Part shown: piece by piece, positions 12,279 to 26,891 of the stretch | Numbering within the stretch: the first letter of the stretch is position 1 | Layout of the letters: the number at the start of each line of letters is the position of its first letter | NCBI GenBank assembly: GCA_900169235.1 | Contig: FWCC01000087.1 | Coordinates: forward strand, 123,575 to 187,574 | Source of the DNA: Zarea fungicola | Lineage: Eukaryota > Ascomycota > Sordariomycetes > Hypocreales > Cordycipitaceae | Direction of reading: 5' to 3' | Length of the DNA: 64,000 bases | Notes under the pieces: generated by a model | What the model was told of the DNA's origin: nothing | The model's database searches: none | Seen by the model: the letters and a program-made list of their open reading frames with translations, nothing else | Position numbers and translations under genes: made by a program

Positions 12279-13055
12279 TTAGTCGAGGCCGACGCTGGGA
12301 ATCTCACCCAGGTTGATGCTGCCAGGGGCAGAAGGGACGGACTGTGAGCGGATATCGAGGCTAGAATCGTATGCGATCATCTCGGCGAGGATGTCCAATA
12401 TAGGCTGCATAATTTCATTAGCACGTCCATCTCGTTCAAACTTAGCTCAGCTGGGACCAAAAATACCTTGGGGACAGTGCTATCGTAGATGCGGATCAGG
12501 TCACCAGGAGAGGGATAGACCTTGAGACCCTTGTAAAAGGCCAGAGCTGATTCAATAGCCTTGGAGGCTGCAGGATGATGTTAGCGTGGGCCCTGGGATG
12601 CATAATACATCGCCATGTCTGTTGCTTACGATCAGAGCTCAGGACCTCGGCAGTCATGACCTGCTCGCTGAAGTAGGCCTCGCGTTCCTCCACGCCTTGG
12701 GGGAACCCTTCCTCCTTGGCCTCGTCGACGCGGGCCTTGATGGTGGCTCTGAAGCTTTGCGTCGAAGCCTCGGCCTCCTCCTTCTCGGCACGGGCCTTGG
12801 CGCGGGCTTGCATGCGCTCGTTACGTCTCAGGTCGCGGCGGAATTCGGCCTGGCTCCGACGGCGATAGTCGAACCAGACAGCGTAGACTATGGGCGAGGA
12901 GCCACATGTTAGCCCAATTTGAGTTTCCCCATCAAGCAAAGGTTACAATCCTCATAGCTTAGACAGAGATTAATTCGGGGGGGGGGGCACTTACGAGCAA
13001 GTGCGGTGGCGGCGGTTGCGACAGACGCCGTTATAATGGTAGTGGTTTGAACCAT
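12279..13055 (-). CDS. TOM20: Mitochondrial import receptor subunit TOM20
   Basis: Four exons, 13055-12995, 12887-12630, 12567-12467 and 12404-12279, give 181 aa. Introns are 107, 62 and 62 nt. The N-terminal hydrophobic segment (about residues 4-25) is the outer-membrane anchor. It is followed by [20 protein letters not shown] and a charged helix, then the TPR-like receptor domain with [11 protein letters not shown] and [18 protein letters not shown]. Tom20 binds amphipathic presequences at the TOM complex on the cytosolic face. The C-terminus after [11 protein letters not shown] is short and flexible. Intron 1 carries a run of eleven C on the sense strand. Transcribed divergently from EXO84. 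Confidence 0.93.
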
Positions 13056-13660
13056 ATTGACGGTTGTGACAAGAAAAAAAGGATTGGGTGGGCGATGGTT
13101 CAAGTTAGAAAGCGCGCGGCGGCCTAGCAAATAAAAAAGCAGCCAGTGAGAAGAGGGAAAAGAAGTCTGATGATGCAGATACTTCAAAGAAAGATTGTAG
13201 CTGTGTCAGGGGCAGAAGCTCGTTGCTGGAAAGAGAAGCAGGTTTTCGAGGTCGAGCCTGGCTGCGATGCGCTCATCGGGAATTTTTTTTTTGCTGGACT
13301 TTGAATGCCTGTGGCAACCAGCTCAAGACGTGGAGCCCCCATCTTTCAGGGGAGCTTCCCCTGTACGCAGTGCGCGGCGCAAAGCGGATTGGTGATTAGG
13401 CCGGTAGAATATCGGGAAGTGCCAAACATCAACGGGCGAGCGATTGCAGCCTACTGGTACTTAGTACATAGCGTTACAGAGTGCTCTGGGGCGCATTGCC
13501 GCTGTGGACCGACACCTCAAACACTCCCCAGAGCTCCATCGCGGACCAGCTTGTACAGCTGGTTGTGCAGCGAAGAAAACACCCTTGCCCAGCACGGCTC
13601 ACCTTTCTCTGTTTGCTTGCCCAGCCTTTACACGCGGGGTTCTATCATTTCAGCGTCACA
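13056..13660. promoter_or_regulatory. Divergent promoter region TOM20/EXO84
   Basis: A 605-bp interval between two divergent starts. Pyrimidine-rich stretches precede the EXO84 start at 13661. No specific factor site is claimed. Confidence 0.45.
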
Positions 13661-15810
13661 ATGTCGGAGGAACGATTCAAAGTATCGCTCCGTAGCGGCA
13701 GACGAAAAACAAAACCCACAATCAGCGCTCCAAGACAGATCTCCAGTCCCATCCCGCAAGATGGTACTGGCTTGCCAGCCGCTCCTGGTCCTCAGGGACC
13801 TGTCAGCGATGCGCCTTCGCGGCCTCGTCCAAGACCGCCTCCAATGGTGGGCGGGAAGGTGAGTCTCTGCTTGAGGAGAGACATTGCAACGACTGGGCAA
13901 ACTAACCATGGCGGCAGACTTCCGACCTAGTGAAGCGACGATACTCGACACGGTTCAACAACCTGCCTGACAACTTTGAGGGACCAATCCCCTCTGTCCC
14001 AGCATTGCCGTCAATGGAAAAATACGAACAAAAAGACCGACGTCCACCTCCTTCCAGAGGTGGTGCTGCCCCGGTTGTAGATATCAAGGCACTCCGTGAC
14101 CCGTCCCTCATACCCGATCAGTATGTGGCGGCAGTGCTGGGAGACGCTACCGACGGCCAGATTCGGGAGTTTGAAGACTCTCTCAAGAAACTCAAGATAC
14201 GTGCCGGAGCTGACCTCCAGCAGAATTTACTGCAAAACCGAATGCAGTTCATCAAAATCAGTAAAGAAGCCGAAAAGCTCAAGGACGAGATGCGGACGCT
14301 GCGCAACCTCATGTCCGATCTCAAAACCAACACTACGGCCCTGCGGTCCGCGACGGCCAAGAACGACGAGCCCACTACTATCCCAGGGCAAACAGCCACG
14401 TTAAGCAAGCGAGATAAGCGAAGCTCTGTGGCAGACAGAAGCGCGTTGTGGAACTCGCAGATGCAAGCCTTGTATAAGAATGTCGAGGGCTCTCAAAAGT
14501 TTCTCCCCAACTCGTCCGGCCGCCACGTCGTGCAAAACGCTGGTCCCTGGGTCGAGCTGGATAACGCCACATATAAATCTCGTAGGGCTATGCAGATATT
14601 CCTGCTCAACGACCACCTGCTTATCGCCTCTCGCAAGAAACGAAAGATGGATGCCCCGAACGCCGAATCAAGGGGACCAATGATGAAGCTCGTTGCTGAT
14701 CGTTGCTGGTCACTGCTAGACATCGAGGTCATTGACATGCCAGGCGCCGGAGACTCGTCCTCTGGTGGTCGCAATAAGCTTGCCGACGCCATCATGGTAC
14801 GAGGTGGAGGACAGGAATCCTTTATTTACAGGACAGAAAAGGCGGATGATGACTCCAAGAAAATACTGCTGCTGAATGTACGCAAGGCGGTGGAAGAGTT
14901 GCGCAAAGGTCTTGAGTACGAAATGGAGGCCAACAACAAAGCCAAGGAGACCATCAACTACTTTGCCTCCCGAGACCCCGGGCTGCTACAAAAGACAGAG
15001 CTCCTCGAGACGCTGTCCGACATTAAGGATATGCTCATTGAAGTCGACGGTAACCAGCAGAACCTGCGCTGGGTGGAGAGTCAGATGGACGAGCTCGACA
15101 TTGATATTGCGCTGCAAAGCCTTGAGCCTGCAGTGGCACGTGTGGAGAAACTCAAGGGCCTTGCTCGAGGGCTGAAGAGCAACGCGGTAGCGCAAGATTT
15201 CATCAGCTTCAAAGTCGATGAACGATGCGGTAGACTCGGAGACATCGTACTTCGCGAGCTCGCAGCGACGCATAACGAGAAGATGAAGACGAAACAGAAC
15301 GTCTCGTGGCTTACAAGACTGGGTTTCCATGATAGGGCGAGAGAAGCTTACCTGGAGGCTCGAAGCGGGACCATTCATCAGCGAACAAGGTGAGATGATA
15401 GCAGAGTTGAAGGCTGTCGATTGTGACTAACGTTTTGATTGAATTGTAGGCAGTGCATCTTTCAAGGTGATTTACACTTGTACATTTGGCAACTGTCTTT
15501 TGTCTACTTTACCATCATACAAAATACGGTCTTGTGCTTTCAGTCCTGCTTCCCGCCACCGATTATGAGTGCCTGTGTCAAGTGGGCGAAGCAGGAAGTG
15601 GAAGCTTTCAATGCCATTCTCGCCAGGCAACTAAGTAGCACGGAACGAGGGGGACCAGTCTGGACAGAGTGTATGGATAGGGCTAAAGAGCATGCTAAGA
15701 AACTGTCTGCTGTTGGACTTGACTTTCAAGATCTTGTTGGACGAGACGTGGTGCTTTCAGATGGCTCAAGGTTACAAAGCAATGCTACAGGTCTTGGTGT
15801 GGCGACATGA
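13661..15810 (+). CDS. EXO84: Exocyst complex component EXO84
   Basis: Exons 13661-13858, 13918-15389 and 15450-15810 encode 676 aa. The Pro- and Arg-rich N-terminus leads into VKRRYSTRFNNLP and a coiled-coil segment (about residues 130-185). A PH domain follows at roughly 265-385 (WVELDNATYKSRRAMQIFLL...). The helical cullin-repeat part contains FASRDPGLLQKTELLE and, in exon 3, RQCIFQGDLHLYIWQLSFVY. Exo84 is an octamer subunit of the exocyst, which tethers secretory vesicles at growing hyphal tips. The last intron splits AG/G of one Arg codon; without it the protein would stop short at 15393, so the third exon is needed for full family length. Confidence 0.94.
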
Positions 15811-16793
15811 TGAATGAGGCTAAGCCGCATGATGGCAAGGCCGTTAATTTTGATACGATAAATGCTGCAAATAGTATGATGAGACATTGAAAAAAAAAAA
15901 CACAAAACAAAATAAAAAACAATACCACTATAGTACAGTGAAAGAAGCGAAGATTGATAGTGACAATCTGGTATCGAGCACAGTTACAACTGACTGTCTG
16001 TGCAGCTCGAGCTAGTTTGTGTGTGTGGGGGAGCAATGACGCAAGTTGGGCTGGAGCAACAAGACGGCGTCGGAAGAATTAATAACAGATCGAAGCAGAA
16101 AAGAAAAATGAGGCGGAAATGAACCGAATTTCTAACAATGCTTCTTGATGACGGCATATAGTGACTAGTACTGGGTTACGCTCTTTGTGCAGGAGGGTCA
16201 AGCATTTGGTTGATCCTTTGCCTGTGGCTGGTACTGGGCTTGGGCTTGTGCCAGCTACCATCTGCCAGCTGCTAGTACTAACCCGGTTGCAATCCACGTC
16301 AACGGGCTGCATTACAGCAGGCTCCAGGCGTGGTCAGCTCCGCTAGCAGCTGCACAGGGGCGGGCGGCGCTTCCAGAGTGGAAATTAAGCGAAGTGGCCC
16401 TGTAATCTCTTTCGAGTGCAGAAGCTGCAGCTCTCCAACTGGGCACGAGGCTCCCCTAGCATCATCACAAACAAGAAACAGCAAATCCGTCCCTCATCAC
16501 TGCCGCAACTCACACCAACGACTGCTGCGCTTCCCACGAACGCGCACCTTTTAATTTTAATAGCATCGCATTCGAAACTGCCTTGCACCCGCGAATTCAT
16601 CTTTTGCGACTCCCGCGTCTCACCCCAGGAGCAATAGTATTTCCCCCCTTTGGGCTACCCCACCGACCACGGACGGCGAGCAGCAGAGGCTTGACAAGGA
16701 GCAAAACTCCCACGTCTACCCCTCGATCAAATCCACACCCCAGGCTCTCGCCCCTCGCTCAGCGTCGCGAAGACTCCAAGCCCGATAGAAACC
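15811..16793. other. Intergenic, promoter and leader of the PP2A gene
   Basis: Contains the EXO84 3' flank (A-rich near 15893-15920) and a pyrimidine-rich leader from about 16490 to the PP2A start. No gene seen. Confidence 0.5.
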
Positions 16794-18237
<1,444 letters not shown>

Positions 18238-18770
18238 GCCTGTGATGCCAGATCAATGCAAAACTAAAACCTGGTTCTGGGTAGCTCGCAACTTGGTAGA
18301 AGGAATAGACATGTTAGAGTTGCCGCATAGGGTTCTCGTAATGTATGCAATGTGCAAGCAAAGTGGCTGTGTTGCAGCGTGGCCATCTTGTGTGCAATAG
18401 AATTTGTCAGACTGGAGAAAAGACGGTTGGTAACTGCCTGTACTACAGGTGAACTTCGACGCGTTGTATAGATTTGAGCAGAAGGGAAAAAAAATGAAGC
18501 AAGTCAAAATGAAAAAAAAATGAAAAGACGGCTATATATCAATGGAAATGAGTGACTGATGTACACGAGGACAAGAAGATGACAACAGTTTGGCGGTTGG
18601 CTTAGATTCTATAGGTCGTGTGGGTATTAACTATCTTCAAAACAAGACATGGTCTAAAATTCTAATTTTATCCGTAGGTGCCGATTTTGACATGCCATTC
18701 TCCATTGAGAGAGTCATTAATAAAAGAGTAGCAAAAAGGGAGAAAAGGCCTGGAAGTTCGAATGCTCAAG
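18238..18770. other. Convergent intergenic gap PP2A/7TM gene
   Basis: AT-rich 3' flanks with A-tracts near 18487-18522 on the plus strand. An 84-codon minus-strand open frame here lacks support and is not called. Confidence 0.5.
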
Positions 18771-19991
18771 TTAGACAGCCTGACTGTTGAGCTCGTTTCG
18801 CAGCTGCGAGTCCCACTTGGCCACCTCCGCTTGCTGCTGCTCAGCAGCACTCAGAGGACGCTCCGTGTCCAGACCATCGTCGATGCTGGGCTTCTCATTG
18901 ACGGGACGGGAGTAGTCGCCGGGTGAGCTGCTGCCGTCGGGGATGTGGTAGAGGCGGTCGAAGCGGGCCAGCGCGTAGGTGAAGACGCAGATGATCTCTA
19001 CGAGGTAGATGAAGCAGTAGTAGCAGGCCTTGCTGTGGAACCAGGCCGGGTTGCTGGCCGGGCGGACATAGAAGGCGGTGCCGGCGCGGAAGGCGGCACC
19101 GAGGGTGAGAAGCGTCGACGTGAAGAGAATGAGGGCGAGCTTGAAGCGCAGCGAGCGGGCGCGGCCTTGGGCGTGGCTCTGGCCAAAGGGGTCCCGGTCC
19201 TCGCGGCTCGGGATCAGGACGGCCGCGAGGCCGATGGGGATGGGGAGGAAAGCGAGCACGGAGAGGAAGACGGTGCCAGTGAGCTGGACGTCGCGGATGC
19301 GCCGGCGGGCGTCGACGTCGAGCGTGTAGAAGCTGTACACGACGGCGACGATGACCATGATGATGGCGCCGGCGACGGAGAAGTACAACGCGCGGAACGC
19401 CAGGCTGACGGGCCTGCTCCATCCAAACGTCGGGTGGTGGGCGCGGACGATACGCTGGACGAGGATGAGGTTGACAACGAAGAGGAGGACGACGCCGGCG
19501 TTGGTGAGGACGCTGGCGGCGATGGCAATGGAGGCGTTGGTGAGGTGGGTGGCCCAGACGATGCGCAGGACGTTGGCGGTGATGCGAGCCATGCTGAAGC
19601 CGAAGAGAAGACCGGAGAGGATGAACTTGTGGCCCCGGCGGTTGTTGCGCTGCAGGATCGTCATGTTGACCACGGCGGAGGCGATGAAGATGGCGATGAG
19701 GACGGCGGAGATGGGGACGTCGAGGCCGACGGTTGGGCGGCCACCGAGGCCGGCATTTGTGGGAGGATAAGGAGCACCCTGCGTTGAGACGGGATTGTTA
19801 GTTTTTTTTTTTTTTTTTTTGATTCGACTTGGACATGTCTGGATGTTCACGTCATGGACTGTTTGGATGCCTTGTCGGCCGGGTGCGTTTCAAGTGGGAG
19901 GTAAGAAACCTACATTTTTCTTGAGCTGTTGAAGCATCTGTGGTGACATGCCCAGGGCTTGGGCCTGTGATACTAGTTGTGAAGATGACAT
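18771..19991 (-). CDS. Seven-transmembrane fungal protein (DUF3112-like)
   Basis: Exons 19991-19914 and 19778-18771 give 361 aa. The intron 19913-19779 has a long A-tract (sense strand), an ACTAAC branch point and CGCAG acceptor. The first exon encodes a polar Gln-rich N-terminus (MSSSQLVSQAQALG). The rest has seven hydrophobic segments, starting with VGLDVPISAVLIAIFIASAV, then GLLFGFSMARITANVLRIVW, and ending with CYYCFIYLVEIICVFTYALARFDRLYHIPD. A charged Gln-rich tail follows. I relate it to the DUF3112 group of ascomycete membrane proteins, sometimes annotated as GPCR-like. Ligand and signalling role are unknown; a transporter role is not excluded. Confidence 0.75.
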
Positions 19992-22900
19992 TGTGAGAAA
20001 ATATACAGAAAAGGCTGGTGCCGTTTTGTAGGGTATTGTCGAGCTCCTCCCAAGAATCTTGAAGTTTCGCGTGTAAGTCGGGACGATCAAGGTGAGTGAG
20101 CAGTGTGTTCGACAGCAGATGGTTATGCTTGCTGGATAGTGAATATATCAATGGCTGGAAAGAGGATAGTGAGACAAAATAAAATCAAGAAAAGTACTCT
20201 GAGACAGAGCACGAGGGTGCTAGCTTATGTATTTCATTGATGGTAAGTGAAATCGAAGATTCAGCCCGAGACGCCGTGGAGGGTGGCAGCGCGAGGGTGC
20301 CAAAACTAGCTTGAAAGACGAACCAAGCTGCTTTACAATCAGGGCTTTGAACCGGAGTTAAGGTCATGTTTGCACGCAGGCAGCAAGCTGTAAGGCTGTA
20401 AACTACCGAATGGTATTGCTGTTGTGGTAGCTTGGGTGGTTACATACACGGAGGATCGGTGCTCGCTGTTTCCGCGATGCCGATGTATCGCTCTCGTACA
20501 CTTTGGCGGAGAAAGGTACTTTCGGACCAAGAGCGAACCCCACAGCGCGGCAATGTCGCAGGATGATTTGAAAGAGATCACAACGAGATTCGTACTTTTT
20601 GAAAGCTGTGAGTGGTGTTTTGTCTGTTGCCCGTGATTATTCCAAAACCACAATGAGAACAATATTTTCTTGCATTCCTCTCTTTTAATAATTAAATTCA
20701 CCGTTTATGAGGACACGTATTTTGCCTTTGGGCCGCCAGCCCTGGCGCTTTCTTGAACTGGAGTAACTAGTCGTGGCCCTTCTCGGACTCATCGATTTTC
20801 CTCCACGGAAAGCCACTTATGTTTTTTTACACGCTTATTAGTCTGCTTCCGGAACCATAATGGATTTACCTCCACGTGAATAGGTCCCGGATTAATGGGA
20901 GACCACAGGCCTATGGCTTTAGATTGAATTTTAAGCTCTGCCTAGGACAAGATGGATTTCGTGCCTGGCGTTTGCCAATGCTGCACTACACACAATTTGA
21001 TCTTTTTCAACCTGGAACAATCAAGCTACATCTGGCTGGCTGCATGCCTCGGAGCCCAAGAGCTTTGTGACAAATTAAATATAGCAAGTGATGAGAGCCC
21101 AACCTTGAAAATTTGCCAGAGATTTTTCTCAGAGCTTTCCTCGCAATGCTCGCTTTCTGGAAGCGTGTCTGAAGAAGCTATACTTGGCCGGAATCTGATG
21201 AAGCGACCCACCGCTCCCGCGTGGATCGGTGGTCGGAACTTGAACTCAACGCGAGTTGGCTTTGTTGCTGTCGCTGGGTCACCATAGTTATTTACAAAGC
21301 AAGCAACGCCACTTTCTTTTTTCAAGCCCAGCTGTTTCTAGCAAAGTCCATCTGATTTTTAATTTGTTCATATGCCCCAACGGATGACCGTCCTTTGGAA
21401 GTTCGGTTCTCGGGACCGATTGTACGTAGCAAGGTACGGGACCAATGACGTTGTAGGGCAGGCAACATCGTGAAGCACATGCTGCTGCAGGGCGTCTTGA
21501 ATATGACGTTGATGTGCTTCTGCCGCACATTTGAATCTAGGCCCGCATAATATATCCATGTATTTTAACATGTATTGGGATAAAGCATAGTGCGCATCCG
21601 TGTCCTGGTCTAGTGAAGTTGTATGGAACCTGCTAGTCGAGCCAAGGCCACTGCCATTGAGAGTGTACACGGAAGCACATGTAGTGTCGCTATTATACTA
21701 CATATGCAGAATTAATATACTTTGTCACGCATGCATCCGCTCATACTTATCTTGGAGCCTTTAGTTTGAGAGCGTCGGTTCTTGGTATCTATATGCCTAA
21801 CACTATCATGAAGCAGAGTGCAAGTCAACTTGTATCCTCTCTCTCGGAGAATATTCGTAGCGGGTTTTACTTTTTTGCCAAGGTTATACCAGAGGTGAGG
21901 AGTAGGTTTGTTTCAATTTTGCTTTTGTTGCATCTCGGTATGTTCTTGGTCCAAGACATGGAAAGGGGTATTGTGATGTGTGTGGCTGCGATTAGTATCC
22001 ACACACGAACCATGTTTGGCGGGCAAAGTGAAGTGAATCAATCGAAAAAACAGGAAACAGTAGTTTCCAGTAGCTTCCTAGACGTTTGCGTGCGAAAAAT
22101 TATAAGATACGGTATTGCATAACAAACAAGATGGTCGTAACTGACATGGTGAGAGACTATTTTTGCGGGTTTACATTTACCAGTATGTACTCCATACATG
22201 TTATCAGTATGCGGTCAGAAAACAGCGCAACACACTGCGTGGTTCGTACAAATACGGACAGCGATGAAACACTTTCCTATATACAACGCGCCTCTTTTAT
22301 CGCGACAGTATCTTAAACATGCAGGCCACATGCAAGGCCAACATGCAAGGGGTCCTAGAATGTAGCAATGAACCAGAGGATCCCTGGTCACTTGTGCCGT
22401 CAACTCAAACCGTCAGCCTGTACTCGAGTGGCACCGGCAAAAAGGCTTCACTTCACTACTTGACTACCAACCTAAGTACTACGGGAACGGAGCAGCCCGC
22501 GTTGCCCAACAAGGAATAATTGCCAAGTGGGAAAGAGAAAACGGCGAATCTGACGCGATGAGCACCATGGCCGAGAAAGAGACACGAGGACAGTGAAAAA
22601 ATGGTAGAATCTCCGGGGGTACCCTGGTCAAAATAAAATTAGATGGTACCTGGATTGTGATAGGCGACGACGACTAACGATTTGCCAGTCACTCCAGAGG
22701 GGATACCCAGTAATCAGGGTACCAGGCAGATATAACATGGATCCTTGCAGGTATTGCGCGTAGAATGTCCAAGAATATAAAGATAGGGGGCTATGGTGAC
22801 CATATCTTTTTCAGCATGGTAGATCTGTATTGTACCTTGCATGATGCCAAAAGAAAGCAAGTGTCAACATGGACCATTGCAGGACAAAAAAGATTCGGGG

Positions 22901-24997
22901 AGGCGGGGCGGTACTTACCTACTTGGTTCTGTACGGACAAGAAGCCGAACCCCCCTGTACGTCTAATTATCACCAACATGGGTTTGATGTTGGCTCCATT
23001 GTCTAAACCCCACCCCGGAGGCACAAGGATTTCATAGGAGCACTAATTTGGGATATTTGCTTGACAATAACAAGACGCAGTATTTATTACCAGTGGTCCG
23101 TACGGAGTATGTATAATGGGCGGATCCAAGTCTGTGACCAGAGTTGTGCCAGTATTAAAAGCCCCACCCATCTGACTGAAATGATAGGCTATGTACCTAC
23201 ACACATACGTACGTATTTGCTACAGTCAGTAGGCACTGGCCTGCATTGTCCAGCAGAGAACAATGTCGGGACAGAGTGGCTGGGTCTCGCGGCAGGGCTG
23301 CCTTGTCTCACGCATATGCGGGGGTCAATGCACCAGCGTGCTGTTTTTATTAGGCACCACTACAGCGGCCCGTTGAGTAGCGCCTGTACAAAGTTTGCGC
23401 CGTTGTTCTCTTTCTTGTCCCGAGTCCGGTTAATACACAATTAGTAGCATAGTTGCATGTCTCGAGTCTCGAGTTTGTGAAGAAAATGTTTGTGGCTTGA
23501 CAGCAAGTTTAGAGAGAGGCTGGGGAAATACGACAAACTTTTGAATATGAGGAGATAATCAAGTCAACAAACCAGTAATCCAGGCACAAACAGGACCCTG
23601 CATGCAGTGCTGGTGTGAATGAATGCGCGGTACAAGTTAAATAGTTAACCCTGAGATTCGCGGCGAGGGCCCAACTTTTGTACCTGACAGCACACATCGA
23701 CAGCTTCATCACTTCTCGACTCAACCTCGACGCAATCGAAACTGCACAAATTAACAATCATTTTTAATTACCCCATGGGCCTCTTCCTGTGTTGTAAAGC
23801 GGCCAGGAGTACGGAGTACATAACCATGAAGACCCCGGCCTCATGTGCCGGCCCCCAGAGCATCCACAATTTGTTGGCCTAACTAGCGGCAAGCCAAGGT
23901 TCCTCTGTCCTTGTCAGGTACCGCCGTAGCACCGCCGCTCTAAAACACGACTAGGGGGGAACCTCTCCCAGCTGCCGCCAGCTTGCCCACCAGCTCTCTC
24001 TGTCGTTGGCTTCCACGCGCCGTGGCACCACTTCGCACGGCCGTTTTTTCCTTCCTTCTTTTCCTCTTTCTTCTGGTTTCTTTTCTTTCGTGCCTCGCAT
24101 CGTCCATTCTCTCCCTCTCTTCGAGCCAACCTCGTCGCTGCGCACGCACACACTAGTGCTGCATTGGTGCCCTAGTGTCCCAGAAACCCGTTCAACGCCA
24201 AAGCACTTTCTAGTGTTTCTTTCGGGGGACGGACTATTAACCTTTGCCCTACATTGCGTCGTGACATTGTCGCCGGGCCTCAGTCGTTTCTTTTTTCCCC
24301 TGGTACCACGGAAAAAAAGTAAATACACCTGGCATCAACTCAAATACGATTATACATTTGTCGCCTCTGAGTCGCCTTCATATACAACGTGCGCTCTTCC
24401 CGTTTCTGTGTGCTCTCCGCTTGGCATCGAACGACTCGCCCCCTATCAGGAAACGCCTGTTCGCCGAGCAACCACTAGCCAGTCTCCAGTAGCAAACGCC
24501 AGGAGCTTTCTCGACACGACAATTAATTTACGCCGGCATCAAAACGCGAATCTTCTAGGACGTTTCCTCAGAGCAATCTGCTGGGAAGAGAAAAGCAATT
24601 GCGCGTTTTTTCCCCTGTTGGCATCTTGACACACTTTCGCGATAACAGCGCAACCACCTTCTAATCAACGACTTTGACTGTGCTACCTACATATACATTA
24701 TACAAACGTCTGGTTTCCTGTATACAATTGCTGGTTGTTCGACAGCAATCACTTTGATTGCCAACTATTTTAAACCTCGAGTCCAAGTAGACCGACACCC
24801 GCACACCGGTCAAACAAAACTCTCGGCCTTGTGCATTCATCCGTTTACATAGACGGCAAGCGAACGCGACTCTGCAAATCAACCTATACCGTCGACTTTC
24901 GCTTAAAATCAATACGCTATTCACACTATTTCTGCCAAGACACCAATTCATCAGACTGTGTTGAAGCCCGGGACTATACTCGTCGTCTGTTACCAGA
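19992..24997. other. Gene-poor 5 kb region and long leader of the SH3 protein gene
   Basis: Only short unsupported open frames occur. Two exact copies of the motif TACGGAGTA lie at 23101-23109 and 23810-23818. From about 23950 to 24997 the plus strand is strongly pyrimidine-rich, as in long 5' leaders of fungal signalling genes, and it is open for 207 codons (24006-24629) by composition. I see no tRNA, transposase or relic domain. Confidence 0.5.
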
Positions 24998-26891
24998 ATG
25001 GCACGCATTAAGGCGGCGCCATCCGACAAGGGCCATGGGCGGAGACTAAAAGGAATGCGGGAAACAGTCATGAGCCTCTCCCTACTGTCTGTCCTCCCCA
25101 CACTTTCAACGGCGCAACAGAGTGGACAATGCATATCCCTCAGTACCTCCAGACTATGTCCCGCCTTCAAATCAGCGTCGGTTTCTACGCAAAAGTCTCT
25201 GCTGGATAACTTGTAGGTGTACTCTATACTGGACTGCCTGTCTTTCTCCTACTAATTCACTCACAGCCCATTCCTGCAATATGTGTCTGATACCAAGTCA
25301 TTTGATACCCAACTTGACAGCTACATCAAAACTGATTTTGTTCAGGCTCGGTATGTTTTCTTGTTGTGCATGTTGACCCAAGGGTGATACTAACTTGCGT
25401 AGATATGAGGGTCGATTCGGATGTGGAGGCGTAAACCTTAGCAACTCGAGCAGCATGTATGCGCGATGGACCACTACTGTTCTCTGCAGTTCCATGGTTC
25501 AAATGTCCATCAGTCCATGTGGCCTCTCCGCTGCCGCTTCAAAGCCAATGTGTGCCGATTCCTGTGCCGAGTTTGCACAGAGCGAGGCCTTTCTCACAGC
25601 GGACAGCAACCTGTGCACCAATCCGAGACAGGACTTGGACGATCTAATCAGAGCCGACTACACTATTTGCGGTCTACCGGTTAAAGCGCTTGCCGGCGAT
25701 TGTATCTCTGGTTCACAGAACGAAGCAGAGAATTGCGGTTTCGGTTCAAGCACCATTGGTCTCTGTGCCTACTGTGCCGCCGGAAGCACAAACTCCACCG
25801 ATACATGCTGCTACAACTCCCAAGCAGAATCCCGCTGTCAAGGCGTCAAACTCCCTACGGTGGTTCCTTCAGTCTCACTCACCTCTTCAACCGCGACATC
25901 CACCTCATCTGGCCCCGGCTCAACTTCAACTGGCGACAAGAACAATGTTGGTGCATCCAGTAAAGGCCTCAGTGGTGGTGCCATTGCTGGCATTGTTATT
26001 GGAGCTGTAGTTGGCATTGCGTTGCTAGCAGTCATCTTGTTCTTCTGCACACGCGCATTGAGAAGACGCAGGGCAACCAGTAGCCATGCGGGCAGCATCT
26101 TCAACCAGCCATCACCCGCGAGAAAGGCCGAACCCGCAATGGCACAGGCCCAAGGCACCCCGCATGGATACGAGGTACTACCTGGTGGTCGCATCGCCCG
26201 TATGTCGGCGCTGGAAGGCCATTCCGGAGGTTCCCCCTCGCAGCACAATAAGAGCCGCTCCACAACGGGTCGGCCAGATAGTAGAAAGGCCACAGATCAG
26301 TCATCGTCGGATGAATACGTCGATAGCCCCGAATACGAAGACCGCCACGCTGGGTTGCGACCACCGCCTATGGCTGCTAGGAGACATGGGTCGCTTTCCA
26401 GCGGCTCTGTTCTTGGCAGTGACGGCCAAATGTCGCCTGGCAGCGCCGGATTCTCCTCACCACAGGGCTTCGGTAGTCAACAGTCGGAGCAGCTCCCATT
26501 CTTCAAAGACTACTACTCACAGGAGGACATTCATCCCGGCGACCGCGTTGCTGTTCTATGGGCCTACTCGCCACGCGCCGGTGACGAGTTTTCGCTTGAG
26601 AGAGGTGACATGATCAAAGTCGTGGGGATTTGGGACGACGGCTGGGCAACTGGCCATATGCAAGACCAACGCGCAGAGGACTGGGAAACGACAAGAGCCG
26701 CTCAAAGAGACAGCGGCGTCTCCAGCTCGTCTGTACGCGATGATAGCCAAAGCCCACCTCCCGCTCCTTCTACCGAGATGAAGACCTTTCCCCTTGTCTG
26801 TGTATGCTTACCGCAGCATTGGCGAAAGACTATCGAAGGAGACTCGACAGAGTCTGGCTCCCTCGGACAACCGCCAGCTCACGTCATTTAA
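24998..26891 (+). CDS. Transmembrane protein with Cys-rich ectodomain and cytoplasmic SH3 domain
   Basis: Exons 24998-25212, 25267-25350 and 25403-26891 encode up to 595 aa. A signal peptide is visible at MSLSLLSVLPTLSTAQQ; in-frame ATGs at 25055 and 25070 would give a cleaner start than 24998. The ectodomain (to about residue 270) has many paired cysteines (CGLSAAASKPMCADSCAEF, CAYCAAGSTNSTDTCCY) and then a Ser/Thr-rich stalk. One membrane helix (GAIAGIVIGAVVGIALLAVI) is followed by Arg residues, a long disordered tail and an SH3 domain near 490-540 (VAVLWAYSPRAGDEFSLERG, ending at WATG). PLVCVCLPQHWRKTIEGD near the end is a second conserved patch. The plan resembles yeast Fus1 and cell-surface sensors. 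A role in surface sensing or cell fusion is inference. Confidence 0.85.

Noticed and set aside
18945..19787. 280-codon Glu/Asp-rich plus-strand frame
   Set aside because: Antisense shadow of the GC-rich 7TM gene, whose minus-strand frame has clear membrane helices and a spliced first exon.
24006..24629. 207-codon plus-strand frame
   Set aside because: Composition follows the C/T-rich leader of the SH3 gene (Ser, Phe, Leu, Pro); no splice link or family motif.
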